Part shown: piece by piece, positions 6,369 through 12,835 of the stretch | Layout: every line of letters begins with the position of its first letter | Numbering within the stretch: position 1 is the stretch's first letter | Assembly (NCBI GenBank): GCA_047605445.1 | Contig: JASGFP010000082.1 | Coordinates: 1 to 19,312, forward strand | Source: JAJXWB01 sp047605445 | GTDB lineage: Bacteria > Pseudomonadota > Alphaproteobacteria > Rhizobiales > Beijerinckiaceae | Direction of reading: 5' to 3' | DNA: 19,312 nucleotides | Made by a program: the position numbers and the translations under genes | The notes under the pieces: generated by a model | Database searches by the model: none | The model's input: only the letters and a program-made list of their open reading frames with translations | Told to the model about the DNA's origin: nothing

Positions 6369-7685
6369 ATGACCGACGCCGCTCTCGACACACAGGCGCC
6401 GCCGGCTCAGCCGGCCCGCGTAAGACCGTTCGCGCCATTCGAATGGACGCTGGCCCTGCGCTATCTGCGGGCGCGCCGCGCGCGGGGCTTCGTCTCGGTT
6501 ATCGCCGGCTTTTCCTTCCTCGGCATCATGCTCGGCGTCGCCACGCTCATCGTCGTGATGAGCGTGATGAACGGCTTCCACAAGGAGCTGCTCGACAAGA
6601 TCGTCGGCGTGAACGGCCATATCTTCGTGCAGGCCGCCGATGCGCCGATGAAGGACTACGGCGAGATGACCGAACGCATCCGCAAGGTCCCCGGCGTCGC
6701 CATGGCGCTGCCGATGATCGAAGGCGCGGCCGGCGTCTCCTCGCCCTACGGACAGAGCGGCGCGCTGGTGCGCGGCGTGCGCGAGCAAGACCTCGAAAAG
6801 CTGCCGGGCGTCGCCGGCAACATCAAGAACGGCGAAATCTTCGGCTTCGACAAGGTGGATGAAGATCATCCCGCCAGCGTCGTCATCGGCCGCCGCATGG
6901 CCGACAAGCTGTCGATCCGCGTCGGCGACACGATCAGCATTCTCACTGCGCGCGGCGCCAGCACGCCCTTCGGCATGGCGCCGCGCATAAAGGCCTATCC
7001 GGTGCGCGCCATCTTCTCGATGGGCATGGCGGAATTCGACGGCGTCTTCGTCTACATGCCGCTGTCGGAGGCGCAGGCCTACTTCAACCGCGACGGCGAA
7101 GTGTCGGTCATCGAGGTCTTTCTCGACAATCCCGAAAAGATCGACGAGATGCGCGCGAAGATTCAGGAGGCCGCCGGCCGCCCTGTGATCCTCACCGACT
7201 GGCGGCAGGCCAACGAGACCTTCTTCAACGCGCTCAAGGTCGAGCGCAACGTCATGTTCATCATCCTGACGCTGATCGTGCTGGTCGCCGCGCTCAACAT
7301 CATTTCCGGCCTGATCATGTTGGTGCGCGACAAGAGCCACGACATCGCGATACTGCGCACGATGGGCGCGACCAAATATTCGGTCATGCGCGTATTCCTC
7401 ATCACCGGCACGTCGATCGGCGTCGCCGGCGTCATAGCGGGCACGATTCTGGGGCTCGTGCTGGCCAATAATCTCGAGGCGATCCGCACCGTGCTGAACA
7501 AGATGCTGCACGCGGATCTGTTTCCAGCCGAGATTTATTTTCTCTCGCGTCTGCCGTCGGTGGTCGATCCGCGCGAGGTGATCGCCGTCGTCGTCATGAC
7601 GCTCGTGCTTTCCATCCTTGCGAGCCTTTATCCGGCATGGCGCGCGGCGAGCCTCGATCCCGTAGAGGCGTTGAGGTACGAATGA
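6369..7685 (+). CDS. lolC: Lipoprotein-releasing ABC transporter permease (LolC/LolE family)
   Basis: This 438-aa inner-membrane permease extracts outer-membrane lipoproteins from the inner membrane and passes them to LolA. Topology fits the family: a cytoplasmic N-terminus, TM1 at about 43-66 (VIAGFSFLGIMLGVATLIVV region), a large periplasmic domain (about 70-290), and three C-terminal TMs near 294-318, 340-365 and 405-428. MACB/FtsX-type signatures include DIAILRTMGA and the C-terminal SLYPAWRAASLDPVEALRYE. Only one permease gene accompanies lolD. In alphaproteobacteria a single LolC/E hybrid, sometimes called LolF, is known to act as a homodimer, so the symbol is a convenience. Its stop codon overlaps the lolD start (ATGA), implying translational coupling. 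Confidence 0.94.
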   Translation: MTDAALDTQAPPAQPARVRPFAPFEWTLALRYLRARRARGFVSVIAGFSFLGIMLGVATLIVVMSVMNGFHKELLDKIVGVNGHIFVQAADAPMKDYGEMTERIRKVPGVAMALPMIEGAAGVSSPYGQSGALVRGVREQDLEKLPGVAGNIKNGEIFGFDKVDEDHPASVVIGRRMADKLSIRVGDTISILTARGASTPFGMAPRIKAYPVRAIFSMGMAEFDGVFVYMPLSEAQAYFNRDGEVSVIEVFLDNPEKIDEMRAKIQEAAGRPVILTDWRQANETFFNALKVERNVMFIILTLIVLVAALNIISGLIMLVRDKSHDIAILRTMGATKYSVMRVFLITGTSIGVAGVIAGTILGLVLANNLEAIRTVLNKMLHADLFPAEIYFLSRLPSVVDPREVIAVVVMTLVLSILASLYPAWRAASLDPVEALRYE

Positions 7686-8362
7686 CCGACGCTCTCCGTC
7701 TCGTCGGCGTCGAACGCCACTACAAGCAGGGCGACGCCCGTCTCGACATCCTGCGCGGCGTCGATTTCACCCTGCGCGCCGGCGAGGCCGTCGCGCTGAC
7801 CGCGCCTTCGGGCGCCGGAAAGTCCACGCTGCTGCATTGCGCGGGCTTGCTCGAGAAGCCTGACGGCGGCGATGTGCTGGTTGAAGGCGCCTCCACCGCC
7901 GCCATGTCCGACGACGGCCGCACGGCGCTACGTCGCAGCGCCATCGGGTTCGTCTATCAGTTCCACCACCTGCTGCCGGAGTTTTCGGCGCGCGAAAACA
8001 TTATGCTGCCGCAGATGATCCGCGGCCTTGACAAGCGCGAGGCGGGCAAGCGCGCGGACGAATTGCTGTCCTATCTCGGTCTCGGCGCCCGCGGCGCGCA
8101 CCGGCCGGCGGAGCTTTCCGGCGGCGAGCAGCAGCGCGTCGCCATCGCACGCGCCGTCGCCAATGCGCCCTTGGTGCTGCTGGCCGACGAGCCGACGGGC
8201 AATCTCGACCCGCGCACGGCGGAACACGTGTTCGAGACGCTGATGACTCTGGTGCGCGCTACCGGGCTTGCCGCCATGATCGCCACGCATAATTTCGAGC
8301 TGGCGGCCCGCATGGACCGCCGCATCACGTTGCGCGACGGCGTAATCGTCGAACTGGAATAG
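7682..8362 (+). CDS. lolD: Lipoprotein-releasing ABC transporter ATPase LolD
   Basis: LolD is the 226-aa cytoplasmic ATPase of the Lol lipoprotein-sorting transporter. All ABC motifs are visible: Walker A PSGAGKST (42-49), Q-loop Q93 in VYQFHHLLPEF, signature LSGGEQQR (145-152), Walker B VLLADEP (165-171, E170), and switch His H203 in ATHNFE. The phrase FHHLLPEFSARENIMLP is highly typical of LolD rather than other ABC ATPases. The start at 7682 forms an ATGA overlap with the permease gene. An earlier in-frame ATG at 7637 would lie inside lolC/E coding sequence and is rejected. The gene runs almost into the convergent PilZ gene (7 bases apart). Confidence 0.97.
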   Translation: MTDALRLVGVERHYKQGDARLDILRGVDFTLRAGEAVALTAPSGAGKSTLLHCAGLLEKPDGGDVLVEGASTAAMSDDGRTALRRSAIGFVYQFHHLLPEFSARENIMLPQMIRGLDKREAGKRADELLSYLGLGARGAHRPAELSGGEQQRVAIARAVANAPLVLLADEPTGNLDPRTAEHVFETLMTLVRATGLAAMIATHNFELAARMDRRITLRDGVIVELE

Positions 8363-8369
8363 GTCGCGC

Positions 8370-8756
8370 TCAACTCTCGCCGGTCAGCTGCGACACCCGC
8401 TGCCTGAGCTTCAGAACCTGGGCGCGGAGCCTGGCGTTCTCCTGCAGGAGATGGTCGACCCGGTCGCCTTCGTCCTCATGCGCGATGCGTTCGGCGGGCG
8501 CGCCGGCGCCCTTCTCGAGGAATTCCACGCCGACGATCCCCTCGCCGCGCCAGGCGACGCGGCCGCGATAGATCCGGCCCTTATGGGGGATGTTCAGGTC
8601 GAATTCGTTCGGCAGCGGGGTGCGGTCCGAGATTTCCAGCCGCACGCCTGCGGGCGAGAAATTCTTCACGAGGCAGTCGATCGCGGGCGCTGCGCCATAC
8701 ATCACCTGGGCGCTCATGAGAGTGCGGACGCGCTCGGCTTTGCGGGGCTGTGTCAT
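8370..8756 (-). CDS. PilZ-domain protein with C-terminal coiled coil
   Basis: The 128-aa product carries a PilZ domain, a cyclic-di-GMP receptor fold. The N-terminal RxxxR motif is RKAER (5-9). The second motif, [D/N]xSxxG, is NFSPAG (32-37), and a hydrophobic strand VAWRGEGIVGVEFLE follows. So c-di-GMP binding looks intact. The last roughly 25 residues (HLLQENARLRAQVLKLRQRV) have Leu/Val heptads typical of a parallel coiled coil, which suggests dimerisation. The ATG at 8756 starts just before RxxxR and has GGATC upstream. The frame stays open further upstream, but those residues are not PilZ-like. The gene is convergent with lolD and faces away from the lolD-dnaE cluster. Its target process is unknown. 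Confidence 0.85.
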   Translation of the reverse strand: MTQPRKAERVRTLMSAQVMYGAAPAIDCLVKNFSPAGVRLEISDRTPLPNEFDLNIPHKGRIYRGRVAWRGEGIVGVEFLEKGAGAPAERIAHEDEGDRVDHLLQENARLRAQVLKLRQRVSQLTGES

Positions 8757-8892
8757 GGGGCTGATCCGGTTGTTGGCCGGCTGCGCAGGATAGGGGCTGG
8801 CGATTAAGAACCGGTGAGCGGCGCGGCTATCTGAATCCATGCGCTCTTCGTCTGGCGTAGGTCTCTCCATGCAAAAAAAGCGGGCCTCGATA

Positions 8893-8921
8893 TTGTGAGC
8901 GACCGCCTGCTGAGCTACTGT
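8893..8921 (+). promoter_or_regulatory. Weak candidate promoter for a small RNA
   Basis: TTGTGA (8893-8898) and TACTGT (8916-8921) are separated by exactly 17 bases, ahead of the structured segment that ends in the 8962-9010 terminator. The match to the sigma70 consensus is modest (4/6 and 3/6). Confidence 0.3.
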
Positions 8922-8924
8922 TTG

Positions 8925-9010
8925 CGCGTCACAAATTTTTGGACGCGAGTTCAATGTGACAGGCCCCGGCGCTTGCCCCCCAATTTGAGCGCCGGGGCCG
9001 TTTTGTTTTC
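8925..9010 (+). ncRNA. Candidate small RNA ending in an intrinsic terminator
   Basis: About 85 bases have strong folding potential and no coding sense. CGCGTC (8925-8930) pairs with GACGCG (8942-8947). Alternatively GTCACA (8928-8933) pairs with TGTGAC (8955-8960). These two stems exclude each other. The 3' end is a 12-bp GC-rich terminator. No plus-strand gene lies close upstream, because lolD ends 560 bases earlier and the PilZ gene runs the other way. A separate short transcript would therefore explain why the terminator is there. The family is not recognised. The alternative is a simple insulator for readthrough from lolD. Confidence 0.4.
8962..9010 (+). terminator. Strong Rho-independent terminator
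   Basis: GGCCCCGGCGCT (8962-8973) pairs perfectly with AGCGCCGGGGCC (8988-8999) around a 14-base loop. It is followed by GTTTTGTTTT (9000-9009). It isolates everything downstream, including dnaE, from lolD readthrough. Confidence 0.9.
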
Positions 9011-9071
9011 GTACATTCAATTAGTTGCGCAAGGCCATTAACCCTGTGGCCGGGCTGTCGAGCCTCCACTC

Positions 9072-9100
9072 TTGAACAGAACAGAAAACGAACAGATAGT
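9072..9100 (+). promoter_or_regulatory. Candidate sigma70 promoter containing the LexA box
   Basis: TTGAAC (9072-9077), a 17-base spacer and GATAGT (9095-9100) match the sigma70 consensus at 4/6 and 4/6. A start near 9107 would give a leader of roughly 23 bases before the small ORF at 9130. The LexA box lies inside the spacer, the usual arrangement for repression. Confidence 0.6.
9079..9093 (+). promoter_or_regulatory. LexA (SOS) box, alphaproteobacterial type
   Basis: GAAC (9079-9082), seven bases (AGAAAAC) and GAAC (9090-9093) are the reverse complement of GTTC-N7-GTTC, the established LexA target in alphaproteobacteria. Each half is followed by A, giving GAACA-N6-GAACA. A third GAACA starts at 9074. 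The box sits between candidate -35 and -10 elements. Confidence 0.65.
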
Positions 9101-9129
9101 GATCATAGGCAAAACGAGGAGGGCGCGAT

Positions 9130-9228
9130 ATGCTGGTTGCAGTCACGGATTTCATCGAGGTTCTGGCGATCGGGCTATTCGTCGCCGGCATTGGCGCCGC
9201 CGGAGCCGCCTTCCACGCAATAGCGTGA
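9130..9228 (+). CDS. Small single-span membrane peptide, probably SOS-induced (32 aa)
   Basis: This is a 32-codon ORF from ATG to TGA behind a perfect Shine-Dalgarno AGGAGG (9117-9122) with a 7-base spacer, the best ribosome-binding site in the window. The peptide begins MLVAVTDFIE and continues with one hydrophobic span, LAIGLFVAGIGAAGAAFHAI (12-31). That span is rich in Gly/Ala and could pack against another membrane helix. It has no cleavable-signal character. A LexA-type box and promoter lie 30-60 bases upstream. The closest known analogue by architecture is Caulobacter SidA, a 29-aa SOS-induced membrane peptide that inhibits division through FtsW/FtsN. I do not claim sequence homology. 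dnaE starts 84 bases downstream with no terminator between. Confidence 0.6.
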   Translation: MLVAVTDFIEVLAIGLFVAGIGAAGAAFHAIA

Positions 9229-9269
9229 ACGCAACCATGTGAGCGAGACGCGATTCCGCTTCAAGAGCG

Positions 9270-9307
9270 GGGCGACTCTGCCTAGAGTTCGCCCTCCGCT
9301 GCGGAGG
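9270..9307 (+). promoter_or_regulatory. Hairpins masking the dnaE ribosome-binding site
   Basis: CCTCCG (9293-9298) and CGGAGG (9302-9307) form a 6-bp stem with a 3-base loop that buries GGAGG, the Shine-Dalgarno for the TTG start at 9313. An upstream alternative pairs GGGCGACTC (9270-9278) with GAGTTCGCCC (9285-9294) with one bulge. It competes for bases 9293-9294. The two structures could act as a translational switch, but this is inferred from pairing only. Confidence 0.4.
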
Positions 9308-9312
9308 CCGTC

Positions 9313-12300
9313 TTGGATATTTGTCGCGACGTCGGTTTCGTGCACCTGCACGTCCATTCGTCCTATTCCCTGCGCGAGGGCGCGCTGACGATCGGCAAGC
9401 TCGCCAAACTCGCGACAGCCGACGACCAGCCGGCGCTGGCGATTACCGACACCAACAATCTCTTCGGCGCGCTGGAATTTTCTGAAAAGCTGGCGAAGGA
9501 GGGCGTGCAGCCGATCGTCGGCGTCCAGCTCGCCGTCGATTTCGGCGATGCGCCTGCGCCCACGAACGGCCTTGAATCGCCCGCCGCCGCCGCCGGCGGG
9601 CTGGTGCTCATCGCCCGCAACGAGGCTGGCTACGAAACCCTGATGCGGCTCGTCAGCCGCGCTTGGCTACAGACCGAGGCGAGCGGCGAGCCCCGCGCGC
9701 ATTTCGACGCGCTCGCCGAGGATGCGGGCGGCCTGATCGCGCTCACCGGCGGGCCATCCGGGCCGATCGACGCGCTGATCCGCGAAGGCAAGGTCGATCT
9801 CGCCCGCGCGCGTCTCGATCGCCTGCGCGACGCCTTCGGCGACCGGCTCTATGTCGAGCTGCAGCGCCACAACGACGAGGCCGAGCGCGAGACCGAACGC
9901 TATCTGCGCGACATGGCCTATCGCGGCGCGCTGCCGCTGGTGGCGGCCAACGAACCCTATTTTGCGGCGCGTTCCGATTTCGAGGCGCATGACGCGCTGC
10001 TCTGCATTTCCGGCGGCTCCTCGCTCGAGGAGGACGCGCGCCGCCGCCTGACGCCGGAGCACCGTTTCAAGACCCGCGCCGAAATGCGCGCGATTTTCGC
10101 CGATCTTCCTGAGGCGACGGACAATTCCGTCGCCATCGCGCTGCGCTGCTCCTACCGCCCGACGACGCGCAAGCCGATCCTGCCGCGCTTCACGACGGGC
10201 GGCGCGGCCGGCGCCGATGCGGAAGCGGCCGAGGCGAAGGAATTGCGGCGGCAGGCGGAGGAGGGGCTGAAGGCCCGTCTCGCGTCCCATCCGCCCGCGC
10301 ATGATTTCACGGTCGCCGACTACGAGGCGCGTCTCGCCTTCGAGCTCGACGTCATCGAGAAGATGAAATTTCCCGGCTACTTCCTGATCGTCGCCGATTT
10401 CATCAAATGGGCGAAAGAGCAGGGCATTCCGGTCGGCCCCGGCCGCGGCTCCGGCGCGGGCTCTCTCGTCGCCTATGCGCTCACCGTCACCGATCTCGAC
10501 CCCATGCGCTTCGCGTTGCTGTTCGAGCGCTTCCTCAATCCCGAACGCGTGTCGATGCCGGATTTCGACATCGACTTCTGCCAGAGCCGCCGCGATGAGG
10601 TCATCGCCTATGTGCAGCGCCGCTACGGCGCCGACCGCGTGGCGCAGATCATCACTTTCGGCTCGTTTCTCGCGCGCGGCGTGTTGCGCAACGTCGGACG
10701 CGTGCTGTCCATGCCTCTGGGTCAGGTCGACCGGCTGGCGAAACTCGTGCCGCAGAACCCCGCCAAACCCGTCACGCTGAAAGAGGCGATTGCGGGCGAG
10801 CCGAAACTGAAGGAGGCCGCAGACGGCGACTCGCAGGTCAGACGCCTGCTGGAGATCGCGGAAAAGCTCGAAGGCCTTTATTCCAACGCCTCGACCCATG
10901 CGGCGGGCGTGGTCATCGGCGACCGTCCCTTGCACGAGCTCGTGCCGCTCTACCGCGATCCGAAGTCGGACATGCCGGCCACCCAGTTCAACATGAAATG
11001 GGTCGAGCCCGCCGGCCTCGTGAAGTTCGACTTTCTCGGCCTGAAGACGCTCACCACCCTCTCGACCACCGTCGCGCTGTTGCAGAAGCGCGGCATCGAG
11101 ATCGACCTGTCGAAAATTCCGCTCGACGACAACAAGACATACGAAATGCTCGGGCGCGGCGAGACTATCGGCGTGTTCCAGCTGGAAAGCGCGGGCATGC
11201 GCAAGGCGCTTGTCGAAATGCGCGCCGACCGTTTCGAGGACATCATCGCGCTGGTCGCGCTCTACCGCCCCGGCCCGATGGCGAACATCCCGACCTATTG
11301 CGCGGTCAAGCTCGGCGAGGAGGACGCCGATTACATCCATCCCAAGATCGAGCACATCCTGAAGGAGACGTTCGGCGTCATCATCTATCAGGAACAGGTG
11401 ATGCAGATCGCGCAGGTGCTTTCCGGCTATTCGCTCGGCGAAGCCGACATGCTGCGCCGCGCGATGGGCAAGAAGATCAAGTCCGAAATGGATGCGCAGC
11501 GCGCGCGCTTCGTGTCCGGCGCGGTGGAAGGCGGGCTGGAAAAGGCCAAGGCCGACGAAATCTTCGATCTGCTCGCAAAATTCGCCGACTACGGCTTCAA
11601 CAAGAGTCACGCGGCGGCTTACGCGCTGATCGCTTATCAGACGGCCTGGTTCAAGGCGAACCATCCCGTCGAGTTTCTTGCGGCGTCGATGACGCTCGAC
11701 AAGGGCAACACCGACAAGCTCGCCGAATTCCGCAACGAGGCGCGGCGGCTCAAAATCCGGGTCGATCCGCCCTCCATCATCCATTCCGGCGTGGATTTCG
11801 ACGTGCACGAGAAAGAAGGCGCGCTGTCGATCCGCTACGCTTTGTCGGCGGTGAAGGGCGTGGGCGAAGGACAGGCCGAAGCCATCGTGAAGGCGCGTGC
11901 GGCGCATCGCTTCCGCACGCTCGGCGACATCGCCTCGGCCATCTCGCCGCGCGAGGTCAACAAGAAGGTGCTCGAAAGTCTGGCCGCCGCCGGCGCCTTC
12001 GACGAACTCGAACCCGATCGCGCGCGCGCTTTCGCGGCGGTCGAATCCATCCTCGCAACGGCCAACCGCATGGAGGACGAGCGCGAGCGCGGCCAGAGCG
12101 CGCTGTTCGGCGCAGGCGGCGCCGAGCCATTCGTCACGCCGAAGGCGCAGGCCTGGGCGGCCGCCGAAAAGCTCAAGCGCGAATTCGACGCCGTCGGCTT
12201 TTTCCTCTCCGGCCATCCGCTCGACGCCTACGAAAGCGTACTCACGAAATTGCGCGTGCAGCCCTACACGGAATTCGCGCGCGCCGTGAAGAAGGGCGCC

Positions 12301-12777
12301 TCGGCCGGCCGCCTCGCCGCCGCCGTGCTCGACCGCGCGGAGCGTCGCACCAAGACGGGCTCCAAGATGGGCATCGTGCAATTGTCCGACGCGTCCGGCC
12401 AATACGAGGCGATCCTGTTTCAGGAGGGCCTGAACCAGTACCGCGACCTGCTGGAGAAAGGCGCGTGCCTGCTGGTCAACATGCAGGCGCATGTCGAGGG
12501 CGAGGACATTCGCGCGCGAATCGTGTCGGTCGAACCGCTCGACCAGGCCGCCGCGCGCATCCAGAAGGGCCTGCGCATCTTCCTTCGCGACGTGTCGCCG
12601 CTGGGTTCCATCGAACAGCGGCTGAAGGGCAGGGGCGAGGGCGACGTCTCGCTGGTTCTTCTGCGTGGCCCCGGCGAAGAGGTGGAAGTGAAACTGCCGG
12701 GCAAGTTCCCGGTCAATGCGGCGATCGCCGGGGCGCTGAAGGCGATCCCCGGGATTGTCGCCGTGGAGCATGTGTAG
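9313..12777 (+). CDS. dnaE: DNA polymerase III alpha subunit
   Basis: DnaE1 is the chromosomal replicase catalytic subunit (1154 aa, normal length, no intein). The N-terminal PHP domain starts VHLHVHSSYSL (10-20). Its next metal motif reads TDTNN where active PHP exonucleases have a TDHG pattern, so proofreading is probably left to DnaQ. The polymerase core has GPGRGSGAGS and the catalytic Asp pair in PDFDIDFC (416-423; D419, D421), with the third Asp D573 in KFDFLGLKT. FNKSHAAAYA and the helix-hairpin-helix follow. An OB fold begins near 1014 (KTGSKMGIVQLSD). The start is TTG at 9313 with GGAGG five bases upstream. The only later alternative (GTG at 9340) would begin right at the PHP motif. 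The only promoter I see upstream is the LexA-boxed one. Confidence 0.97.
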   Translation: MDICRDVGFVHLHVHSSYSLREGALTIGKLAKLATADDQPALAITDTNNLFGALEFSEKLAKEGVQPIVGVQLAVDFGDAPAPTNGLESPAAAAGGLVLIARNEAGYETLMRLVSRAWLQTEASGEPRAHFDALAEDAGGLIALTGGPSGPIDALIREGKVDLARARLDRLRDAFGDRLYVELQRHNDEAERETERYLRDMAYRGALPLVAANEPYFAARSDFEAHDALLCISGGSSLEEDARRRLTPEHRFKTRAEMRAIFADLPEATDNSVAIALRCSYRPTTRKPILPRFTTGGAAGADAEAAEAKELRRQAEEGLKARLASHPPAHDFTVADYEARLAFELDVIEKMKFPGYFLIVADFIKWAKEQGIPVGPGRGSGAGSLVAYALTVTDLDPMRFALLFERFLNPERVSMPDFDIDFCQSRRDEVIAYVQRRYGADRVAQIITFGSFLARGVLRNVGRVLSMPLGQVDRLAKLVPQNPAKPVTLKEAIAGEPKLKEAADGDSQVRRLLEIAEKLEGLYSNASTHAAGVVIGDRPLHELVPLYRDPKSDMPATQFNMKWVEPAGLVKFDFLGLKTLTTLSTTVALLQKRGIEIDLSKIPLDDNKTYEMLGRGETIGVFQLESAGMRKALVEMRADRFEDIIALVALYRPGPMANIPTYCAVKLGEEDADYIHPKIEHILKETFGVIIYQEQVMQIAQVLSGYSLGEADMLRRAMGKKIKSEMDAQRARFVSGAVEGGLEKAKADEIFDLLAKFADYGFNKSHAAAYALIAYQTAWFKANHPVEFLAASMTLDKGNTDKLAEFRNEARRLKIRVDPPSIIHSGVDFDVHEKEGALSIRYALSAVKGVGEGQAEAIVKARAAHRFRTLGDIASAISPREVNKKVLESLAAAGAFDELEPDRARAFAAVESILATANRMEDERERGQSALFGAGGAEPFVTPKAQAWAAAEKLKREFDAVGFFLSGHPLDAYESVLTKLRVQPYTEFARAVKKGASAGRLAAAVLDRAERRTKTGSKMGIVQLSDASGQYEAILFQEGLNQYRDLLEKGACLLVNMQAHVEGEDIRARIVSVEPLDQAAARIQKGLRIFLRDVSPLGSIEQRLKGRGEGDVSLVLLRGPGEEVEVKLPGKFPVNAAIAGALKAIPGIVAVEHV

Positions 12778-12786
12778 AAATCCGGA

Positions 12787-12835
12787 GCGCGAGCCTTCAG
12801 GCCCGCTTCGGCAAATGCGAGCCTGAAGGCGCGCG
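12787..12835. repeat. Palindromic repeat, degenerate copy
   Basis: GCGCGAGCCTTCAGGCCCGC (12787-12806) and GCGAGCCTGAAGGCGCGCG (12817-12835) form imperfect inverted arms around a 10-base loop. This is the same family as the element at 15796-15852. It fills the 58-base space between the convergent dnaE and sohB stop codons and may serve as a bidirectional terminator or transcript-end hairpin, although no T-tract follows. Confidence 0.75.

Larger units (their letters stand above)
8757..9129. other. Regulatory gap between PilZ gene and SOS-type small ORF
   Basis: This gap of about 370 bases has no long gene. It holds the PilZ gene's upstream region, a candidate small-RNA unit with a strong plus-strand terminator, and a promoter with an alphaproteobacterial LexA box, each listed separately. 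An A7 run lies at about 8873-8880. I found no tRNA or other recognised RNA family. Confidence 0.6.

Noticed and set aside
8757..9020. An 88-residue N-terminal extension of the PilZ protein, in frame up to 9020.
   Set aside because: It crosses the plus-strand terminator hairpin, is not PilZ-like, and the ATG at 8756 fits the domain start.
9667..12771. A very long open frame opposite dnaE on the minus strand, and similar long frames opposite or overlapping clcA, lolC/E, the dehydrogenase and the MFS gene.
   Set aside because: These are typical shadows of high-GC codon usage. They show no family motifs, are Arg/His/Ala-rich, and lie entirely over well-supported genes.
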